A stretch of 64,000 nt of DNA from Pegoplata infirma. Taxonomy: Eukaryota > Arthropoda > Insecta > Diptera > Anthomyiidae. Of the stretch, positions 59,030 through 64,000 are shown one piece after another (the first letter of the stretch is position 1; each line of letters opens with the position of its first letter). A program made the position numbers and the translations under genes. The stretch lies in the NCBI GenBank assembly GCA_963921195.1, contig OY992537.1:2442501-2506500 (forward strand), written 5' to 3'. The notes beneath the pieces are model-generated. The model saw nothing but the letters and a program-made list of their open reading frames with translations, ran no database searches and had not been told where the DNA came from.

Positions 59030-60145
59030 TGTAATTATGTAAAGTCAAAAGTCCTCGTCGAAAAGATAAATACGATTCAGTTCTAGTAAGCAGATTTTAC
59101 TTTACAAAATTCGTAAGATACCAGTAGCAATGCTAGAAAGAGTGATCGAAAATTATACCTTCCGAAAAGAGCACCTGCAGCATAGTTGCGGCCAACATTT
59201 GAATGAATATATCTTTAAAAAATAGATATCAGAAACTGCTACTTCGGGTGAAAACAGAATTATTTTTTAAGGGTTGTACTTCAAATTAAAAAAAAAAAAA
59301 CTCTAAATGGATCACCCTTTATTAAAACAAAAGAAAAACAAACCACAGAATCAAAACCATGTTTATCGTTTTATAATAACGACGAACCTTTACCATACAC
59401 ATACCGTAATATCACTCCATAGTAAATTTTTCAAATTTAAAACATTTGAGTCACTCATCTCTCTTCAATGCATACATACCTACACAGACATACATTCACT
59501 CATACTTAGAAGTAGCCTTAGGTTAGACTATACTCATGCATCTATTTCTTATTAGAATTCTATTTTATTTAGTTACAATACAACAAAAAATGGCCGATGT
59601 TAAAGGACGAGTCTTTAAATTACATAGACACATACATATATTAATTAGGGTGGTTCAAATTTCGAAAGCACAAAAAAAAAAATGCAAAGAACGGGCTTGA
59701 AAAATATAAAAATGAGAAAACAACCTGCACAGAGAAAACAGCATCTCCCCAGCAGAATCTTCTGTTGGTACCATAAAATTGTTCGGTTTTGAGTAGACAA
59801 CGTGAATATGAAGGTTTTCCTCAATGCCAACTCCCCTCTTTACTCGATCCACCCTAACCAATACATCAATGTGGAAAATTTTTTGGTTTTAATTCTGTTA
59901 TGGATTATTACATTTGTACAATTTGTACCACCCTATTACATTAACATCATTTCCCCTTCATGGTCTGACTTTTTAATTTTTTTTTGGAAATAAAACAGTT
60001 TTTTCTGTGAAAACTAAACAACTTCTCCAAAACTTTGATATTTGTAAAAGTGTTTAAAAAAAAAACGTTTGTAAATATTGCAAAATATTTTAGATAAACA
60101 ATTGAAAAGTTTGTGCTTTGTAAATCAAATAAAGAACATCGATTA
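59030..60145. other. Non-coding, no assigned feature
   Basis: Mixed AT-rich sequence with no gene, RNA or element terminus that I can support. Confidence 0.4.
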
Positions 60146-60290
60146 AAACAGGTAAGAAAATTATAATCGGCCAGTACGACAATATAATTTCCTACGCCAG
60201 TCAAATAATGAGTCCACAGTCCAAAAATGGACCGATTGAATCTATATTCGGTATGTACTTTAATTACTGTATGAAATACACACGCAGTAA
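60146..60290 (-). repeat. DINE-1/Helentron-like 3' end fragment
   Basis: It begins AAAACAGGTAAGAAAATTATA, followed by GTCCAAAAATGGACCGATTG, matching the 31385 and 34968 copies. The hairpin is decayed and the rest of the element is absent. Confidence 0.55.
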
Positions 60291-60477
60291 ATTTGTCTAG
60301 TGGTCGCAAGTGTAGTTTCCAAACTTTTCCATAACATCAAGCTTTTGAGAAAATTGAGGTCAACGTTCAAAAAAACGACGCGACCTTATACACTTGATTA
60401 TAATGGTCTTTCTGGTGAAAAATTCGGTCTCCAAACTTTTCCATCACATCGGGTTTTTGAGAAAGTTCCAAAAAGTT

Positions 60478-61047
60478 GCCGTTTTGTGAATTTTTGACAA
60501 CTCATAGCTCGAGAGCCCGATGTTATAGCGACTTAAAAATAAGTCGAGGGTAACACTTAAACATTGCTTTTAAGGATGCAGAACTCATTCGGTCAGTCGC
60601 CTTAATCCCTAGGGCACTAATTGTCTTTCAATGATGTCTTATTCCCCAAAACCGATTTTCCGCTACAAAATAATCTTGATACGAATGGGACGCCACCTAA
60701 TACACATGATTACAATTATTCTCACAGTTACAAATCCGGTCTCCAAACTATCAGATGAACCTGATGTGCTGTCGACTTAAAAATAGAGTGATCTAGAAAT
60801 CGACTCACTAGATCACTCGCTTTAACCGTTGAAGAATCAATTGACTTTATATATGCATTTCCCCCTAAAACGGGGTTTCCGATACGGGGGAAAAAGACAT
60901 AGCTGAAAGACAATTGGTTCACTAAGGGTTGAGGCGACTGACCAAATGAGTTAAGCATCTTAAAGGGTAAAGTTTAAGCTTTACCCTCGACTTGTTTTTA
61001 AGTCGCTATCACATCGGGATCATTCGCTATGAGTTGTCAAAAATGCC
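60478..61047. mobile_element. Fold-back element (TTTTGACAACTC ends)
   Basis: The left block TTTTTGACAACTCATAG, then AAAATAAGTCGAGGGTAA, is mirrored by TTACCCTCGACTTGTTTTTA and CTATGAGTTGTCAAAAA. The inner blocks GGTCAGTCGCCTTAATCCCT and TTGTCTTTCA are also mirrored. The centre is near 60765. Just upstream (60310-60470) a CTCCAAACTTTTCCATCACAT phrase is directly duplicated. Confidence 0.75.
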
Positions 61048-61114
61048 CAAAACGACGATTTTTTTGATACCGGATTTTTGAGCAGCAGAACAATTATAAT
61101 CTAGTGTGTAAGGT

Positions 61115-61285
61115 CTCGTCTAACAAGCGAAGTCACCCTGGTGTCACCCTCCGATCTTCATGAAATTTGGATATGTTGTTAAGAACGAACATTAATTCGA
61201 CACGTATTTTTTTTAGCGGTCCAAACTAATTTTTAGAGGGGGTCGATTTGTATGGGGGGAATTGACCTTTTTCAGTTTTTTAACT
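61115..61285 (+). repeat. ACTTACAAGG/CTAACAAGG fold-back family arm
   Basis: TCTAACAAGCGAAGTCACCC, CCTGGTGTCACC and ACACGTATTTTTTTTAGCGG match the right arm of the fold-back at 19250-21400 (21240-21400, minus strand). Confidence 0.6.
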
Positions 61286-61290
61286 GATTA

Positions 61291-61919
61291 CACAGTGATA
61301 CAAAATCGAACTTTCGGAATCGGAATGGGATGAAACCAAAAGCAAATGAAAGCTGACGTTTTCCATAACAAAACCCACAAGGCATTTTTTTTAGGTCAGA
61401 GCTAGATTTTATTTTACACCCATTTAAAGTTGGTGATTTTAAAGCATTTAAAGTTTGTTTGTACTAAACATATCCTACTTTAAAGGCCCCTGGTTGTGCC
61501 CTTATTGAACATGTAGGGTCCAGTTTCCAAACTTAAGCTGAAAATTACTTCAGCTATGACTGGTATGAATTTTGCTGCAATCGGTCCAGTACCTATTTAC
61601 TGAATAGCCAAATTATTCAAATAAACCACAAAACACCGTTGCGTATGATTGTTATTTAAAGGCAATTATTAACATAAAACACTGGACACCGTTGCGTATG
61701 ATTGTTATTTAAAGGCAATTTCAATATTAATCATTCGCCACTAATACAATTTTCAAGCATTTATTATTATAATTATAATAAAAGTGCACTAACTTTAAAT
61801 GCGTGTAAAAAAAAATCTAGCTCTGAACTGGAAAAAAGCCTTGAGGGGTTTGTTGTGGAATATGTCATCTTTCATTTGCTTTGGTTTCATCCCATTCCGA
61901 TTTTGGGTGTTGCACAGTG
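61291..61919. mobile_element. CACAGTG fold-back element with TTA flanks
   Basis: The left CACAGTGATACAAAATCG and right CGATTTTGGGTGTTGCACAGTG blocks are inverted and flanked by TTA (61288-61290, 61920-61922). The arms share CGGAATGGGATGAAACCAAA, GCAAATGAAAG and CATAACAAAACCC. Part of it (from 61524) lies within the exact palindrome and reappears inverted from 63605. Confidence 0.65.
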
Positions 61920-64000
61920 TTATTAATATAGGCATGTGTTCTATCAGATTAAAGGTATTAAAAATACCTATTTTGTGGGCCAAAGAAGTTAATATTTTTC
62001 GACTTATTAACATAAATGTCCTAAAATTTTGGTATTTTACTCAATGTGACGAAAAGTTGTGCATGTTTGGACGCGTTGTAAGCACACGTAGATAGGTTTT
62101 CCAAAGACCTTTGATTTGGTATGTAACATGACTATGTTTCCTTGCATAATATAGGAGATAAACGAAAAAACTGAAAAATGGCCTTGTCTTCCCCCCTCCT
62201 TTTTACCCCCTAAATATGAATTTGGGCCGCAAAAAAAAAATATGTGTCCCTTTATTTTTTCTAGTCTACAAAATAAAACCATTTCCATAAAGATCTGCGG
62301 GTGGCATTAGGGAGACTTCCCTTGTAAGTTGTATTTTCGATGCTTAGTAGTGTTATAATTCAGACAAGTGGGTTTTTTAAACACTACCCAGCACTCAAAA
62401 TACACTAGTTTACAAAATATAAAAAAATATTCTGCGCGCGAAACGTATGTTTAAAAATCAGCATCTGTGCACAGTGGTAAATTTCGGCCAAAATCCTATG
62501 AATTCTTTAATTCTTTATGAAAACTTATAAAATTTTGAAAGTAGGTTAAGAATTAAAGTTGTTATTATTCGACCTTTCCAATTTAAATAAATAAAAATTC
62601 TTCGAGCTCGAGGCCAGTTTTTCCTTTGTAAATAAATATTCTTTTATTCCATTCCAATATTTCGATTCTCTTTGAGAATCATCATCAGGGGATTTAGTGA
62701 ATTTTTATGCACATGAAAACTTAAAAATATGTTGTGGATGTTTCAACATCTAAAACTGCACTGTGCAGTTTTAGATGTTGAAACATCCACAACATATTTT
62801 TAAGTTTTCATGTGCATAAAAATTCACTAAATCCCCTGATGATGATTCTCAAAGAGAATCGAAATATTGGAATGGAATAAAAGAATATTTATTTACAAAG
62901 GAAAAACTGGCCTCGAGCTCGAAGAATTTTTATTTATTTAAATTGGAAAGGTCGAATAATAACAACTTTAATTCTTAACCTACTTTCAAAATTTTATAAG
63001 TTTTCATAAAGAATTAAAGAATTCATAGGATTTTGGCCGAAATTTACCACTGTGCACAGATGCTGATTTTTAAACATACGTTTCGCGCGCAGAATATTTT
63101 TTTATATTTTGTAAACTAGTGTATTTTGAGTGCTGGGTAGTGTTTAAAAAACCCACTTGTCTGAATTATAACACTACTAAGCATCGAAAATACAACTTAC
63201 AAGGGAAGTCTCCCTAATGCCACCCGCAGATCTTTATGGAAATGGTTTTATTTTGTAGACTAGAAAAAATAAAGGGACACATATTTTTTTTTTGCGGCCC
63301 AAATTCATATTTAGGGGGTAAAAAGGAGGGGGGAAGACAAGGCCATTTTTCAGTTTTTTCGTTTATCTCCTATATTATGCAAGGAAACATAGTCATGTTA
63401 CATACCAAATCAAAGGTCTTTGGAAAACCTATCTACGTGTGCTTACAACGCGTCCAAACATGCACAACTTTTCGTCACATTGAGTAAAATACCAAAATTT
63501 TAGGACATTTATGTTAATAAGTCGAAAAATATTAACTTCTTTGGCCCACAAAATAGGTATTTTTAATACCTTTAATCTGATAGAACACATGCCTATATTA
63601 ATAACACTGTGCAACACCCAAAATCGGAATGGGATGAAACCAAAGCAAATGAAAGATGACATATTCCACAACAAACCCCTCAAGGCTTTTTTCCAGTTCA
63701 GAGCTAGATTTTTTTTTACACGCATTTAAAGTTAGTGCACTTTTATTATAATTATAATAATAAATGCTTGAAAATTGTATTAGTGGCGAATGATTAATAT
63801 TGAAATTGCCTTTAAATAACAATCATACGCAACGGTGTCCAGTGTTTTATGTTAATAATTGCCTTTAAATAACAATCATACGCAACGGTGTTTTGTGGTT
63901 TATTTGAATAATTTGGCTATTCAGTAAATAGGTACTGGACCGATTGCAGCAAAATTCATACCAGTCATAGCTGAAGTAATTTTCAGCTTAAGTTTGGAAA
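61524..64000. repeat. Exact inverted repeat, at least 2.48 kb, one-base spacer
   Basis: Every position I compared mirrors about T at 62762 (paired coordinates sum to 125524), with no indel. Long segments of both arms give identical translations on opposite strands. The centre reads AAAACTGCAC-T-GTGCAGTTTT. The right arm runs off the window at 64000, so the true length is unknown. The arms contain ACTTACAAGG-family and CACAGTG-family repeat sequence. Exact identity with no loop means a very young inverted duplication or an assembly/library fold-over. Confidence 0.9.
62836..62864 (+). ncRNA. Hammerhead-like motif (mirror at 62660-62688, minus)
   Basis: CTGATGA is followed by one extra T, a 7-bp stem GATTCTC/GAGAATC with a 3-base loop, then GAAA. 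This is the conserved half of a hammerhead ribozyme core except for the extra base. Similar CTGATGA-stem-GAAA blocks are known from Penelope-like retroelements. I cannot confirm stems I and III, so activity is unproven. An AATAAA lies just downstream. Confidence 0.35.

Noticed and set aside
58773..59048. Frames running through the N block
   Set aside because: The N block is an assembly gap, so the translation is meaningless.
59947..60309. 120-codon minus-strand frame
   Set aside because: AT-rich composition, overlaps the DINE-like fragment, no recognisable domain or start context.
61702..63822. Four pairs of identical peptides on opposite strands
   Set aside because: Fully explained by the exact palindrome around 62762; no domain recognised.

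Overview
This 64 kb window looks like non-coding nuclear DNA of a higher fly, probably a calyptrate such as a blowfly, flesh fly or house-fly relative. The grounds are strong AT-richness, the absence of any long open reading frame, several DINE-1/mini-me-like elements with the dipteran GTCY microsatellite, and relics of insect-type non-LTR retrotransposons. The species is inference. I see no complete host protein gene, no rRNA and no convincing functional tRNA gene. Three short stretches could be exons of a host gene whose intron this is, and a few intervals look unique.

Most of the window is a deeply nested collection of short non-autonomous transposons. Three target-site classes can be read directly. 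(1) Elements flanked by 8-bp duplications, with hAT-like ends (CAGTG..., TAGAG..., CAGGGTTGG...): 14 candidates, ten with perfect 8/8 duplications around ends that match well. (2) Elements flanked by TA: the TACACTCAAAA family, a CCCAG/CCCTGC family, and pogo-like CGGTTATAACG or CGACGCAAACCG elements. (3) Elements flanked by TTA or TAA, PIF/Harbinger-like, several of them long fold-backs. DINE-1/Helentron-like elements add a fourth class.

The shared oddity is internal composition. In most families the arms are built from one short signature word, repeated in both orientations and derived from the terminus. Examples are CACTCACG, AACCGGTT, CCGGTATTCCC, CGATTAATCG, TTACCG, GTGCGACTTTTT, GACGCAAACCG, TTAGCAAAA and GTAGTTAAAAC. 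Some arms flank an unrelated core: a tRNA-like module (pol III A/B-box-like), a shared core of about 430 bp, or a possible gene fragment. This architecture is the best candidate for something undescribed.

Layout: 1-5 kb, TA-target elements with tRNA-like modules; 6-8 kb, a 1.2 kb fold-back; 10.9-15.4 kb, a hAT-like element, then a retrotransposon relic split by a pogo-like element that is itself split by a fold-back; 18.8-24.8 kb, a compound hAT-like element nested up to four levels deep; 25-27 kb, a CACTC element with a possible captured gene end; 28.9-37.4 kb, more nested TIR elements and DINE-like copies; 41.5-44 kb, two retrotransposon protein relics; 44-53 kb, DINE, CACTC, Harbinger-like and large fold-back elements; 53-54 kb, two small hAT-like elements; 55.6-57.5 kb, mostly unique sequence; 58.8 kb, an assembly gap; 61.5-64 kb, an exact inverted repeat of at least 2.48 kb running off the window end, which is either a very young palindrome or an assembly artefact.
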